This document shows, piece by piece, positions 15,903 to 24,630 of a DNA stretch of 64,000 nucleotides. Both the position numbers and the translations under genes were made by a program. Within the stretch, counting starts at the first letter, position 1. The number at the start of each line of letters is the position of its first letter. Source of the DNA: Oceanobacillus piezotolerans (GTDB lineage: Bacteria; Bacillota; Bacilli; Bacillales; Amphibacillaceae); contig NZ_RCHR01000001.1 of the NCBI RefSeq assembly GCF_003665065.1, forward strand, positions 62,001 through 126,000, written 5' to 3'. Below the pieces are notes generated by a model that worked only from the letters and a program-made list of their open reading frames with translations, was not told where the DNA came from and made no database searches.

Positions 15903-16874
15903 ATGTCTTTAGTTTCCACCCAAGAAGTATGGATGGCAAAGAAACGAATCTCTTCTTTCATACAACACACACCACTTCAATATTCTCCTAATCTATCGAA
16001 TTTGTCAGGCTCATCCATTTACTTAAAACTGGAAAACTTAAATACAACACATTCATTTAAAATCAGAGGAGCAGCAAATAAAATTTTAAGCCTTTCAGAA
16101 AATGAAAAACAGCGTGGTATTACGACTTTTTCAACAGGGAATTTTGGAATGGCTGTTGCTTATGTAGCAAAAGAACTTGGCATTCGAGCTGTTATTTGTC
16201 TATCTAATACAGTACCAAAAGAAAAAGTAAAAATGATAGAGGAATCAGAGGCTGAACTTATATTAATAGGTGATTCACAGGATGATGCAGAAAAGTATTG
16301 CTACCAGCTGCAAAAAGAACAAGGGTTAACCGTTATCCATCCATTCGATGAAGATATGGTAATTGCCGGTCAAGGAACGATTGGACTGGAGATTTTGGAA
16401 GACTTTCCAGAAGTTGATACTGTATTGGCAGGACTTTCCGGTGGAGGCTTGCATGCGGGATTAGGATTAGCATTAAAAACGAATGTTCCTGCCCTTAAAC
16501 TAATTGGTCTATCTCCGAAAGTGGGAGCGACAATGTATGAGAGTATCCAATCTGGTAAACCAATTTCTGTTCCTGAAAAAAACACTTTAGCAGATAGCTT
16601 GCTAGGTGGAATTGGATTAAACAACCGCTATACATTTCAAATGGTCCAAGAATACGTAGATGAAATCGTCTTATTACATGAAACGGAATTTGCTGATGCG
16701 ATGCGTTTCATGCTCGAGAATCATCAAATGCTTATTGAAGGTGCAGCTGCCGCAGGAATAGCAGGGGTTTTAAGTAAGAAAGTGAAGCTTGGAAAAAACA
16801 CTGTCATTGTTATTACTGGGTGCAGAGTGGATTCCTCTGTGTTAGAAAAACTGTGGGAAGCGCCTGATGCATGA
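15903..16874 (+). CDS. eutB: Threonine-dehydratase-like PLP enzyme, probable EutB (hydroxyectoine utilisation)
   Basis: A 323-aa fold-type II PLP enzyme. The PLP lysine is in THSFKIRGAANK, the phosphate-binding loop is SGGGLHAG, and STGNFGMAVAY is the Asn loop. No ACT domain, as in catabolic dehydratases and EutB. EutB is the dehydratase-like enzyme of hydroxyectoine clusters and is related to 3-hydroxyaspartate dehydratase (BhcB). A plausible reaction is 3-hydroxyaspartate to oxaloacetate plus ammonia. It is 16 nt downstream of the M20 gene. Ordinary threonine dehydratase is the alternative. Confidence 0.7.
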   Translation: MSLVSTQEVWMAKKRISSFIQHTPLQYSPNLSNLSGSSIYLKLENLNTTHSFKIRGAANKILSLSENEKQRGITTFSTGNFGMAVAYVAKELGIRAVICLSNTVPKEKVKMIEESEAELILIGDSQDDAEKYCYQLQKEQGLTVIHPFDEDMVIAGQGTIGLEILEDFPEVDTVLAGLSGGGLHAGLGLALKTNVPALKLIGLSPKVGATMYESIQSGKPISVPEKNTLADSLLGGIGLNNRYTFQMVQEYVDEIVLLHETEFADAMRFMLENHQMLIEGAAAAGIAGVLSKKVKLGKNTVIVITGCRVDSSVLEKLWEAPDA

Positions 16875-16907
16875 TAATTATATTTTCTTAAAAAGGCAGG
16901 GATATAT

Positions 16908-17771
16908 ATGGGAACGAAAATGCTTTTCAATGATTCCATCATGGATAGAAAGAAAGTGATCGACATTGAAGATAGAGGCTATCAATTTGGGGATGGAATT
17001 TATGAAGTAGTAGGGATTTATAATGGGAGAGCCTTCCTCCTTGATGAACATTTGGAAAGATTACAAAGAAGTGCAAAAGAATTAAAAATTAATATTCCTT
17101 ATTCTGTTAACCGGCTGAAAGAACAGTTATTAGAACTGGTCAAGATTAATGGATTAAAGGAAGGGGTCATTTATTTACAGATATCAAGAGGAGTGGCAGA
17201 AAGATGGCATCAATTTCCCGTTGAAGAAGTGGCCCCTGTATTAGTTGCTTATACAAAAGAAGAAGAGACACTTAAAGAGGAAGAAGACAATGGTGCCACT
17301 GCGATATTAACCCAGGATATTCGGTGGCTCAGGTGTGATATTAAAACTTTAAATCTACTTCCTAACGTCCTAGGGAAACAGAAAGCCACTGAAAAGCAAG
17401 CAGTGGAGGCCATATTTCATCGAGGGGATATTATTACTGAAGCAAGTGCATCCAATGTATTTATTGTTAAGGGTAGTGTGCTTTATACACACCCAGCAAA
17501 CCATTTTATATTAAATGGGATTACAAGGAGAAAGGTAATTGATTTATGTAACGAATTAGATTTAGATGTAAGGGAAGAAACATACTCGGTGAGTGATTTA
17601 CTTTCTGCTGATGAGGTGTTTATTACTGCGACGAAATTAGATATTGTACCGATCATTCGAATTGATGAGGTGCTAATCGGTGAAGGGATACCAGGCAAAT
17701 ATACAACGAGGATTTTACAAGCCTATCGTGATATTATCAGAGAGACCTCTAATGAAAATGGAGTATCTTAA
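16908..17771 (+). CDS. dat: D-amino-acid transaminase (Dat)
   Basis: A 287-aa class IV PLP aminotransferase. EDRGYQFGDGIYEV starts the fold, the PLP lysine is in NVLGKQKA, and ITEASASNVFIV binds the cofactor. It matches D-alanine aminotransferases in length and motifs, which exchange the amino group between D-amino acids and 2-oxo acids. It lies 33 nt after eutB and 30 nt before an alanine-racemase-type gene. The pair could process D-configured intermediates such as D-3-hydroxyaspartate; that is inference. Confidence 0.8.
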   Translation: MGTKMLFNDSIMDRKKVIDIEDRGYQFGDGIYEVVGIYNGRAFLLDEHLERLQRSAKELKINIPYSVNRLKEQLLELVKINGLKEGVIYLQISRGVAERWHQFPVEEVAPVLVAYTKEEETLKEEEDNGATAILTQDIRWLRCDIKTLNLLPNVLGKQKATEKQAVEAIFHRGDIITEASASNVFIVKGSVLYTHPANHFILNGITRRKVIDLCNELDLDVREETYSVSDLLSADEVFITATKLDIVPIIRIDEVLIGEGIPGKYTTRILQAYRDIIRETSNENGVS

Positions 17772-17801
17772 GATTTTAATTCATTAGTAAATGGAGGAGT
17801 T

Positions 17802-18944
17802 ATGATGTCTACACCTTTTCATGCACTTGGCAATCACCATACCATTGCTGAAATCAATTTAACTACTTTTCGTAAAAATATAAAGGCGATTAAACACGTT
17901 TTAAAACAAGGGACATTAATTATGGCGGTTATCAAGACAGATGCTTATGGTCATGGAATCATTCCGATTGCACAGGAAGCAGTCAGAGCAGGGGCTAATA
18001 GAATTGGTGTGACTACAGTGGAAGAGGGAGTTAAGCTTAGAAAAAATGGGCTCCTTCTTCCTATTCATATTTTAAGCTCTATTATTCCAGACCAAGCAAG
18101 CGACGTTGTGAATTATAATCTAATTGCACAGGTAAGTACGGAAGATGTTGCCAAGGCATTAAGTACGGAGGCTGAAAGAGTGGGGAAGGAGGCCACCGTT
18201 CATTTAAAAATAGATACTGGTCTCCACCGTTTTGGAATGAATCCAAATGAAACTTTGCCCTTTTGTAAAAAATATTATTCCCTTTCCGGTCTTTGCTGGG
18301 AAGGTATTTATACACACTTTTCCAGTGCAGACGAAGGAGAATGGAATACAACAGAACAACAGTATAGATTGTTTATGAATACAGTAGCCCAGCTAGAGGA
18401 GGCTGGATATACTTTTCCTATTAAACATGTCGGTGCCTCCACGATAGCTATTGAGCGAGAGGATATGCACTTGGATATGGTGCGGCCAGGAATAGCCTTG
18501 TTTGGTTATCATCCTTCACTGCGCCAAGAGAAACAAATTATGCTAGAGCCAGTTATGTCATTGAAATCTAAATTAATCCACTTAAAAACATTGGCACCCA
18601 ACACAAAAGTAGGGTATGGTGGTAAATATAGTACAACAAAGACAGAGCAGATTGGAATTATATCAATTGGCCATGGTGATGGATACAAGAGGGGATTATC
18701 CAATATTGGAAAAGTAATAGTAAATGGAAAAGAAGCAAATATTATCGGCACTATTTCTCTTGACCAAACCTTAATTAATGTTACAGAAATTCCTAATCTT
18801 ACAATAGGAGATGAAGTTATCCTGATTGGAAAGCAGGGGGAAAAGAGAATTTCAGCAAGAGATATTGCAAACTGGCTTGATAGTAACGTAGATGAAGTGC
18901 TGGCTAGCATCATGGTCCGTGTTCTAAGAGTATACATAACATAA
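17802..18944 (+). CDS. alr: Alanine racemase family enzyme
   Basis: A 380-aa fold-type III PLP enzyme. The Schiff-base lysine is in MAVIKTDAYGHG (near residue 46) and the second catalytic Tyr in KVGYGGKYSTTK. DMVRPGIALFGY is also typical. The usual CMDQ segment near the substrate carboxylate reads GTISLDQ, so the methionine is leucine. SD GGAGG lies before ATG 17802/17805. Placement inside the ectoine operon suggests a catabolic rather than wall-building racemase. Substrate could be alanine, aspartate or 3-hydroxyaspartate. Confidence 0.78.
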   Translation: MMSTPFHALGNHHTIAEINLTTFRKNIKAIKHVLKQGTLIMAVIKTDAYGHGIIPIAQEAVRAGANRIGVTTVEEGVKLRKNGLLLPIHILSSIIPDQASDVVNYNLIAQVSTEDVAKALSTEAERVGKEATVHLKIDTGLHRFGMNPNETLPFCKKYYSLSGLCWEGIYTHFSSADEGEWNTTEQQYRLFMNTVAQLEEAGYTFPIKHVGASTIAIEREDMHLDMVRPGIALFGYHPSLRQEKQIMLEPVMSLKSKLIHLKTLAPNTKVGYGGKYSTTKTEQIGIISIGHGDGYKRGLSNIGKVIVNGKEANIIGTISLDQTLINVTEIPNLTIGDEVILIGKQGEKRISARDIANWLDSNVDEVLASIMVRVLRVYIT

Positions 18945-18957
18945 TGGAGGAGAAACT

Positions 18958-20022
18958 ATGAAACATTTTGAAATCGCTTTAATTCCTGGGGATGGAATCG
19001 GTCCAGAGGTAGTTGCTGAAGGAGTGAAAATACTAAAGGCGATAGAGAAAGCAGATCCCAATGTCTCTTTTTCCTTTAGGGAATACCCATGGGGATGTGA
19101 ATATTATTTAAACACTGGAAAAATGATGGATGATAATGGGCTTGAGTTATTGCAGGATGTTGATGCTATATATCTAGGAGCAGTAGGCTATCCAGGAGTA
19201 CCGGACCATATATCATTGCGAGAATTATTGATAAAGATTCGAAGAGGATTTGATCAATATGTTAACTTAAGACCTATCCGTCTGCTAAACGACTCTTTCA
19301 CACCATTAAAGGGAAAGAGTCAGAAGGATATCGATATGTTAGTTATCCGGGAGAATAGTGAAGGGGAATATGCAGGTGCTGGTGACTGGCTCTTTAAAGG
19401 GAAACCCGAAGAGGTGGTTCTTCAGACCGGCGTATTTTCCAGAAAGGGCACAGAAAGAATCATTCGCTATGCCTACGAGGAAGCTAGGAAATCAAATAAG
19501 ACGTTAACAAGCATTAGTAAGGGAAACGCTTTGCAGTATTCTATGGTGTTCTGGGACCAAGTCTTTGAAGAAGTTGGAAAAGAATATCCAGATGTTAAGA
19601 CTTATTCTTATTTAGTAGATGCAGCTAGTTTATATTTCGTCGCTCAGCCGGAGCGGTTTGAAGTAGTGGTTACCTCTAACCTATTTGGCGATATAGTTAC
19701 AGATATAGGTGCTGCAATTACTGGTGGACTTGGACTTGCTACAGGTGCTAATATCAATCCCGATAAAACCTACCCGTCTATGTTTGAACCAGTTCATGGT
19801 TCCGCACCTGATATTGCAGGTAAAGGAATAGCTAATCCTCTTGCAGCTATATGGTCTGTTAGTCAAATGCTAGACTTCTTTGGCTTAGAGGAATGGGGTC
19901 GTTCTGTGCTCCAGACATTGGAAACAATTGTGAAGCAAAAAGATCGTTTGACAAAGGATTTAGGTGGTCAGGCTACAACTTCTGAAGTTGGTGACTATTT
20001 CGTTGAGTTATTATTAAAGTAA
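18958..20022 (+). CDS. Tartrate/D-malate dehydrogenase-type beta-decarboxylating dehydrogenase
   Basis: A 354-aa member of the isocitrate/isopropylmalate dehydrogenase family. LIPGDGIGPEVVAEG opens it, REYPWGCEYYLNTGKMM is characteristic of tartrate and D-malate dehydrogenases, and VVTSNLFGDIVTDIG and FEPVHGSAPDIAG bind metal and NAD. These enzymes oxidise D-malate, or tartrates via oxaloglycolate, often with decarboxylation. It is the last gene of the ectoine-linked operon. Together with Dat it could handle oxaloglycolate formed by transamination of 3-hydroxyaspartate. This is a hypothesis. Confidence 0.75.
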   Translation: MKHFEIALIPGDGIGPEVVAEGVKILKAIEKADPNVSFSFREYPWGCEYYLNTGKMMDDNGLELLQDVDAIYLGAVGYPGVPDHISLRELLIKIRRGFDQYVNLRPIRLLNDSFTPLKGKSQKDIDMLVIRENSEGEYAGAGDWLFKGKPEEVVLQTGVFSRKGTERIIRYAYEEARKSNKTLTSISKGNALQYSMVFWDQVFEEVGKEYPDVKTYSYLVDAASLYFVAQPERFEVVVTSNLFGDIVTDIGAAITGGLGLATGANINPDKTYPSMFEPVHGSAPDIAGKGIANPLAAIWSVSQMLDFFGLEEWGRSVLQTLETIVKQKDRLTKDLGGQATTSEVGDYFVELLLK

Positions 20023-20120
20023 ATCATAGATCAATGGATTTCTTGTTGCTAAAATCTTAGTCGTGCTAATCTTGATTTGGAACAAATTTTGCCGATTAAG
20101 CCGAACAGTGAATCTTGGCG

Positions 20121-20177
20121 AATATCAAATTAAATTGTGCTGAAGGCGGTCAGCTCATTTTAATTTGATATTTTTTT
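20121..20177 (+). terminator. Terminator of the catabolic operon, overlapping the convergent activator gene
   Basis: A long stem AATATCAAATTAAA / TTTAATTTGATATT with an inner GCTGA / TCAGC helix, then seven T. Its 3' half encodes the last residues (YQIKMS) of the sigma-54 activator on the opposite strand. Confidence 0.8.
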
Positions 20178-21526
20178 ATTTTGTTGTAAAGGGTAACTCT
20201 GGATATTCCTAATTTCTTTGCGGCTTGTGATTTATTGCCATTGGTTTGCAGTAGGGTTTCTTCTATTAGATGTTTCTCGATAGATTCTTTTTCTTGCGGC
20301 AGTGTATGCTTTTGTTTTACTTTTTTTCTTTCTGGTATATGGCCATCCCTTTGCTGAAATAGTAGAATATCATCTTCGCTCACTATCGGGCTTTCCGATA
20401 GAATGACAATTCGTTGAATCAAGTTCCTCAATTCACGCACATTACCGGGCCAGTGATAATGTAGAAGCATATTTAATGCACTTTCATCAAATCTTGGTGC
20501 TGAAATTTGGTATTGATCTGAGAATTTTCTTCGGAAAACATCAATAAGCTCTGGGATGTCTTCTAAACGATCTCTTAAAGGCGGCATAACCAATTGAATA
20601 ACGTTTAAACGATAAAATAAATCGGAACGAAACTGTTTCTCTTCCATTAATTCCTCTAGATTTTGATTAGTTGCTGCTATGATGCGTACGTTTAATTTTT
20701 TACCCTTGGAATCTCCAATTCGATATAACACATTCTCCTGTAAAACACGTAAAAGCTTTACCTGCATCTCTAAAGGAAGCTCGCCAACCTCATCTAAGAA
20801 AAGCGTTCCACCGTCAGCCATTTCTATCTTCCCTGGCTTCCCTTTCTTTTCCGCTCCAGTAAAAGCCCCTCCCTCGTAACCGAAAAGCTCGCTTTCAAAT
20901 AACGCACTGGGAATAGCGCCACAGTTCACAGGTATAAAAGGAGCATGGTTACGGTCGCTTGCTTCATGGATTGCTCTGGCACATATATCCTTTCCTGTTC
21001 CACTTTCTCCCAAAATTAAAGTTGTGGCATTTGTTCTTGCCGCTTTTTGGGCGATTTGTATGGTTTGTTGAAGTGCATTGCTGCTGCCTTTTAATTGAGA
21101 AAAGGGGGTTCCTTCCTTTTTGGTATACTCCTTCTGCCTTAGTTCATTTAATTCGGTAGATGTTGTTACAAGGTTTTCGTTTAATTTTACGATTTGAGTA
21201 ATATCCCGTTCGACAGAAACGACGCCAATTAATTCCTTATCCTCATTGTAAACAGGAAGGGTATTAATAACAACATGCTTATCTTTCCTAGGGCGATGAT
21301 ATACGTTTCTTACTGGGGATCTTGTCTCTAATACCTTTAAGACCATGAGATTATCATCATGGAAAAAATCGGTTATTTTTTTATGTATGATATCCAATCG
21401 AGGTATATTGTACGTCTGAACAGCAGCTTCATTCCAAAAGATAACTTCCTTATTCCTATTTATAATTGTTATGGCATCGTCTTCCGCTGCTAGGACAGCA
21501 TCTAAATATGGTGTATCCTTCAGCAT
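20150..21526 (-). CDS. Sigma-54-dependent activator with PAS domain (RocR-like), likely proline regulator
   Basis: A 458-aa enhancer-binding protein. The N-terminal PAS domain (about 5-110) includes VIFWNEAAVQTYN. The AAA+ domain holds Walker A GESGTGKD, the sigma-54 contact GAFTGA, and Walker B GTLFLDEVGELP. A Fis-type helix-turn-helix near the C-terminus contains KSQAAKKLGISRVTLYNKIK. ATG 21547 exists, but AAGGGGG lies before ATG 21526, which is preferred. It is divergent from the proline operon, whose promoter has a -24/-12 box, so it is the probable activator of that operon, as RocR and PutR-type proteins are in other bacilli. Confidence 0.85.
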   Translation of the reverse strand: MLKDTPYLDAVLAAEDDAITIINRNKEVIFWNEAAVQTYNIPRLDIIHKKITDFFHDDNLMVLKVLETRSPVRNVYHRPRKDKHVVINTLPVYNEDKELIGVVSVERDITQIVKLNENLVTTSTELNELRQKEYTKKEGTPFSQLKGSSNALQQTIQIAQKAARTNATTLILGESGTGKDICARAIHEASDRNHAPFIPVNCGAIPSALFESELFGYEGGAFTGAEKKGKPGKIEMADGGTLFLDEVGELPLEMQVKLLRVLQENVLYRIGDSKGKKLNVRIIAATNQNLEELMEEKQFRSDLFYRLNVIQLVMPPLRDRLEDIPELIDVFRRKFSDQYQISAPRFDESALNMLLHYHWPGNVRELRNLIQRIVILSESPIVSEDDILLFQQRDGHIPERKKVKQKHTLPQEKESIEKHLIEETLLQTNGNKSQAAKKLGISRVTLYNKIKKYQIKMS

Positions 21527-21597
21527 GAATAGAACCCCCTTAAACATCTGTAATTAAACTATTCTTCCTAAATGAAAATAATCCTATTTTCCAAGAA

Positions 21598-21627
21598 CTG
21601 TTAATATATTGTACAACGTATTAACAG
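21598..21627. promoter_or_regulatory. Inverted repeat, probable upstream activating sequence
   Basis: Perfect 9-bp arms CTGTTAATA and TATTAACAG separated by 12 bp, centred about 123 bp upstream of the -24 box of the proline operon. Spacing and symmetry suit a dimeric enhancer-binding protein. Confidence 0.55.
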
Positions 21628-21734
21628 TTGTGTAAATATTTTAAACAAATGTTTGATAAATTATATTTTGATTATTATTAACTTAATGCCATCATATATG
21701 TTCTTTCCCGGCAGCAGATGAAAATAAAATTAGT

Positions 21735-21750
21735 TGGTACGGATTTTGCA
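21735..21750 (+). promoter_or_regulatory. Sigma-54 (-24/-12) promoter of the proline operon
   Basis: TGGTACG, 4 bp, TTGCA: the spacing and both invariant GG and GC are as in consensus TGGCACG-N4-TTGCW. Expected start near 21762, about 74 nt before the first gene. The remaining intergenic bases are AT-rich. Confidence 0.8.
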
Positions 21751-21835
21751 TAGTAAAGGTGAGAGTTAATTAGGCAAAAATTTATCAAATTTATGTGTTG
21801 CCTTTTACAATCTATTAATCAAGGAGGGTATTATT

Positions 21836-23383
21836 TTGGTATTACCATTTAAACATGAACCATTTACCGATTTTGATAATCAAAAGAATAAGGAAGAATT
21901 TGAATCCGCTCTCAAGTTAGTTGAGAGTGAGCTTGGGAAAGATTACCCGTTGGTCATTAACGGAGAAAGAATCTATACAGAAGATAAATTAGTATCCATT
22001 AATCCTAATGATAAAGACCAAGTGGTAGGTAAAGTGTCGAAAGCAACAAAGGAGCATGTTGATCAAGCGATGGATGCTGCTTTAGAAGCTTTTACGACTT
22101 GGAGAAAAATGCCAGCTGCCGCACGTGCAGATGTATTATTTAGAGCTGCAGCAATTGTTCGCCGTCGGAAGCATGAATTCTCAGCGTGGCTAGTATATGA
22201 CGCAGGTAAACCATGGAACCAAGCTGATGGAGATACAGCGGAGGGCATTGACTTTCTCGAATACTATGGTCGTCAAATGCTGGAACTTGCAAGTGGTAAA
22301 AAACTAGCCGATCGTGCTAATGAACATAATGCTTATTTTTATCAGCCAATGGGACCTGGCGTTGTTATTCCACCATGGAACTTTGCTTTTGCAATCGTCT
22401 GTGGAACTGCTGTAGCACCAATTGTTGCAGGCAACCCTGTGCTATTAAAACCATCTGAGCATACTCCAGTAATTGCCTATAAATTAGTGGAAGTTCTGGA
22501 AGAAGCCGGTCTTCCGAGAGGTGTATTAAACTTCGTACCTGGTGATCCAGCTGAGATTGGTGATTATCTCGTTGATCATAAAGATACACATTTCATCAAT
22601 TTCACCGGTTCGAGAAATACAGGTTTACGTATTATAGAACGCGCTGCAATTGTTCAAGAGGGCCAAAAACACATCAAACGAGTTATTGCGGAGCTGGGTG
22701 GAAAGGATACTATTATTGTTGATAAGGAGGCCGATTTAGATTTAGCTGCTGATTCTATTGTGAATTCTGCCTTTGGCTTCTCTGGACAAAAATGTTCTGC
22801 TTGCTCTAGAGCAGTCATTCATAAAGACGTTTATGATGAAGTGCTGGCAAAATCAATTGAGTTAACAAAAAAACTAACTATTGGAAATCCTACAAATGAA
22901 AATGTTTACATGGCTGCTGTTTCTAACCAACAACAGTTTAATAAAATAAAAAATTATATCGAAATAGGTAAAGACGAGGGTGAATTAGTATACGGAGGCG
23001 AAGTAGACGACTCTAAAGGCTATTTTATTACACCTACTATCTTCAGTAATGTAGATCCTGACGCTAGAATTATGCAAGAAGAAATTTTTGGGCCGGTTGT
23101 TGCATTTGCCAAAGGCAATGATTTTGATGAACTAATTGAAATCGCTAACAATACAGAGTATGGTTTAACGGGAGCGGTAATTAGTAATAATCGAGAGCAT
23201 CTTGAAAAAGCTCGTTACGACTTCCATGTAGGAAACCTTTATTTTAATCGTGGATGTACCGCTGCTATAGTCGGATATCAACCATTTGGTGGATTTAAGA
23301 TGTCGGGTACAGATTCTAAAGCTGGTGGTCCAGATTATTTACAGTATTTTCTTGAAGCAAAAGTAGTAACTGAAATGTACTAA
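21836..23383 (+). CDS. pruA: L-glutamate gamma-semialdehyde (P5C) dehydrogenase
   Basis: A 515-aa aldehyde dehydrogenase of the RocA/PutC type. It oxidises glutamate semialdehyde (from P5C) to glutamate with NAD. Visible are [20 protein letters not shown], the glutamate in AELGGKDTI, the catalytic cysteine in GQKCSACSR and the family-specific N-terminus FKHEPFTDF. The start is TTG 21836, 7 nt after AAGGAGGG. It is first in the sigma-54-controlled operon with proline dehydrogenase and PutP. Confidence 0.92.
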   Translation: MVLPFKHEPFTDFDNQKNKEEFESALKLVESELGKDYPLVINGERIYTEDKLVSINPNDKDQVVGKVSKATKEHVDQAMDAALEAFTTWRKMPAAARADVLFRAAAIVRRRKHEFSAWLVYDAGKPWNQADGDTAEGIDFLEYYGRQMLELASGKKLADRANEHNAYFYQPMGPGVVIPPWNFAFAIVCGTAVAPIVAGNPVLLKPSEHTPVIAYKLVEVLEEAGLPRGVLNFVPGDPAEIGDYLVDHKDTHFINFTGSRNTGLRIIERAAIVQEGQKHIKRVIAELGGKDTIIVDKEADLDLAADSIVNSAFGFSGQKCSACSRAVIHKDVYDEVLAKSIELTKKLTIGNPTNENVYMAAVSNQQQFNKIKNYIEIGKDEGELVYGGEVDDSKGYFITPTIFSNVDPDARIMQEEIFGPVVAFAKGNDFDELIEIANNTEYGLTGAVISNNREHLEKARYDFHVGNLYFNRGCTAAIVGYQPFGGFKMSGTDSKAGGPDYLQYFLEAKVVTEMY

Positions 23384-23395
23384 TTTCTAACATTC

Positions 23396-23523
23396 TATGA
23401 GGTTGAAGACATAAATAAGTTGGGAGACTCAATAGTTGAACAATAGATAAATTTTCCCGATCGTTATTGAAGCTGGTAGAGTTTGTTTTCTCGTTTATGA
23501 AACACTCTTGTTCAACCTCATAG
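23396..23523. repeat. Dispersed intergenic repeat, copy B
   Basis: Bounded by TATGAGGTTGAAGACATAA and TTGTTCAACCTCATA (inverted ends); about 128 bp. It is a diverged relative of the element at 7583-7731 and lies inside the proline operon between the P5C dehydrogenase and proline dehydrogenase genes. Confidence 0.65.
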
Positions 23524-23579
23524 AATGATTAAGTCCAATGAATGACACATTTAAAAGACGTAAAGGAAGGACTGTTATC

Positions 23580-24593
23580 GTGAATGTAACTAGAGACTTT
23601 TTTATTGGTCTATCAAACAATAAGTTTCTGAATGAATACGCTAAAAAATGGGGCTTCCGATTAGGTGCGGAAAAGTTTGTAGCTGGTACAACAGTTGACA
23701 GCGTAGCGAAAGTAGTTAAAGAACTTAATAGCATAGGAATTAGCTGTACCCTTGATAATTTAGGAGAATTTGTCTCAGACAAGGCTGAATCTACTAAAGC
23801 TAAGGAAGAAATCCTCCGATTATTAGACAGAATTCATACAGATAAACTAGATTGTCATCTATCCGTTAAACTAACGCAATTAGGTCTAGATATAGATCGA
23901 GAATTTTGTGTAGAAAATATGAAGGAAATTTTAACAATTGCGGGGAGTTATGGAATATTTGTTAATATAGATATGGAGGATTACTCACATTATCAACAAA
24001 CGATTGATGTATTATTAGAACTTCGTAAAGACTTTGATAATGTAGGAACAGTAATGCAAGCTTACCTTTATCGAACAGAAGATGATTTAGAGGACTTAAA
24101 AGATGTCAGGCTTCGACTCGTCAAAGGGGCTTATAAAGAAAGTTCTGATGTGGCATATCAGTCCAAAGAGGATATCGATCGAGCGTTTATTAAAATAGCA
24201 AAAAAGCGTCTGGAAGAAGCAGAATTTACCTCTATTGCAACGCATGACCATAGAATTATTAATGAAATGAAAGCGTTTGTAAAAAAGAAAAACATATCAA
24301 ACGATAAATTTGAATTTCAAATGTTATATGGATTCAGAACAGAAATGCACTCTAATCTTGCTGAAGAAGGTTACAATTTCTGTACGTATATTCCATTTGG
24401 AAGTGATTGGTTTGGGTATTTTATGAGACGTCTTGCTGAAAGGCCACAGAATGTAAATTTGGTTGTTAAGGATGTGTTTTGCAAAAGTGAAAATCAACTT
24501 AAGAAAGAACCGATAATTACAGGAGCTATTGCTGCTTCCATATTACTTCTTTGGAGAAAGCAGAGAAGAAGTAAAAGAGACAAAGCAAGTTAA
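23580..24593 (+). CDS. putB: Proline dehydrogenase (PutB/FadM type)
   Basis: A 337-aa monofunctional proline dehydrogenase, FAD-dependent, converting proline to P5C. TLDNLGEFV, VNIDMEDYSHY, LVKGAYKE, IATHDHR, FQMLYGFR and the C-terminal YFMRRLAERPQN are the family blocks for FAD and proline binding. An ATG at 23538 adds 14 codons, but GTG 23580 follows AAAGGAAGG and starts where the family starts (NVTRDFFIGLSNNKFL). Confidence 0.9.
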   Translation: MNVTRDFFIGLSNNKFLNEYAKKWGFRLGAEKFVAGTTVDSVAKVVKELNSIGISCTLDNLGEFVSDKAESTKAKEEILRLLDRIHTDKLDCHLSVKLTQLGLDIDREFCVENMKEILTIAGSYGIFVNIDMEDYSHYQQTIDVLLELRKDFDNVGTVMQAYLYRTEDDLEDLKDVRLRLVKGAYKESSDVAYQSKEDIDRAFIKIAKKRLEEAEFTSIATHDHRIINEMKAFVKKKNISNDKFEFQMLYGFRTEMHSNLAEEGYNFCTYIPFGSDWFGYFMRRLAERPQNVNLVVKDVFCKSENQLKKEPIITGAIAASILLLWRKQRRSKRDKAS

Positions 24594-24600
24594 CTTGGTT

Positions 24601-24630
24601 GAGATAGGAAAAATAGTCATTTCCTATCTC
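24601..24630 (+). other. Intercistronic hairpin between putB and putP
   Basis: Perfect 11-bp stem GAGATAGGAAA / TTTCCTATCTC with an 8-nt loop. CTTAAG follows rather than a T-run, so it is a weak terminator at best. It may block exonucleases and lower putP relative to the enzymes. Confidence 0.5.
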
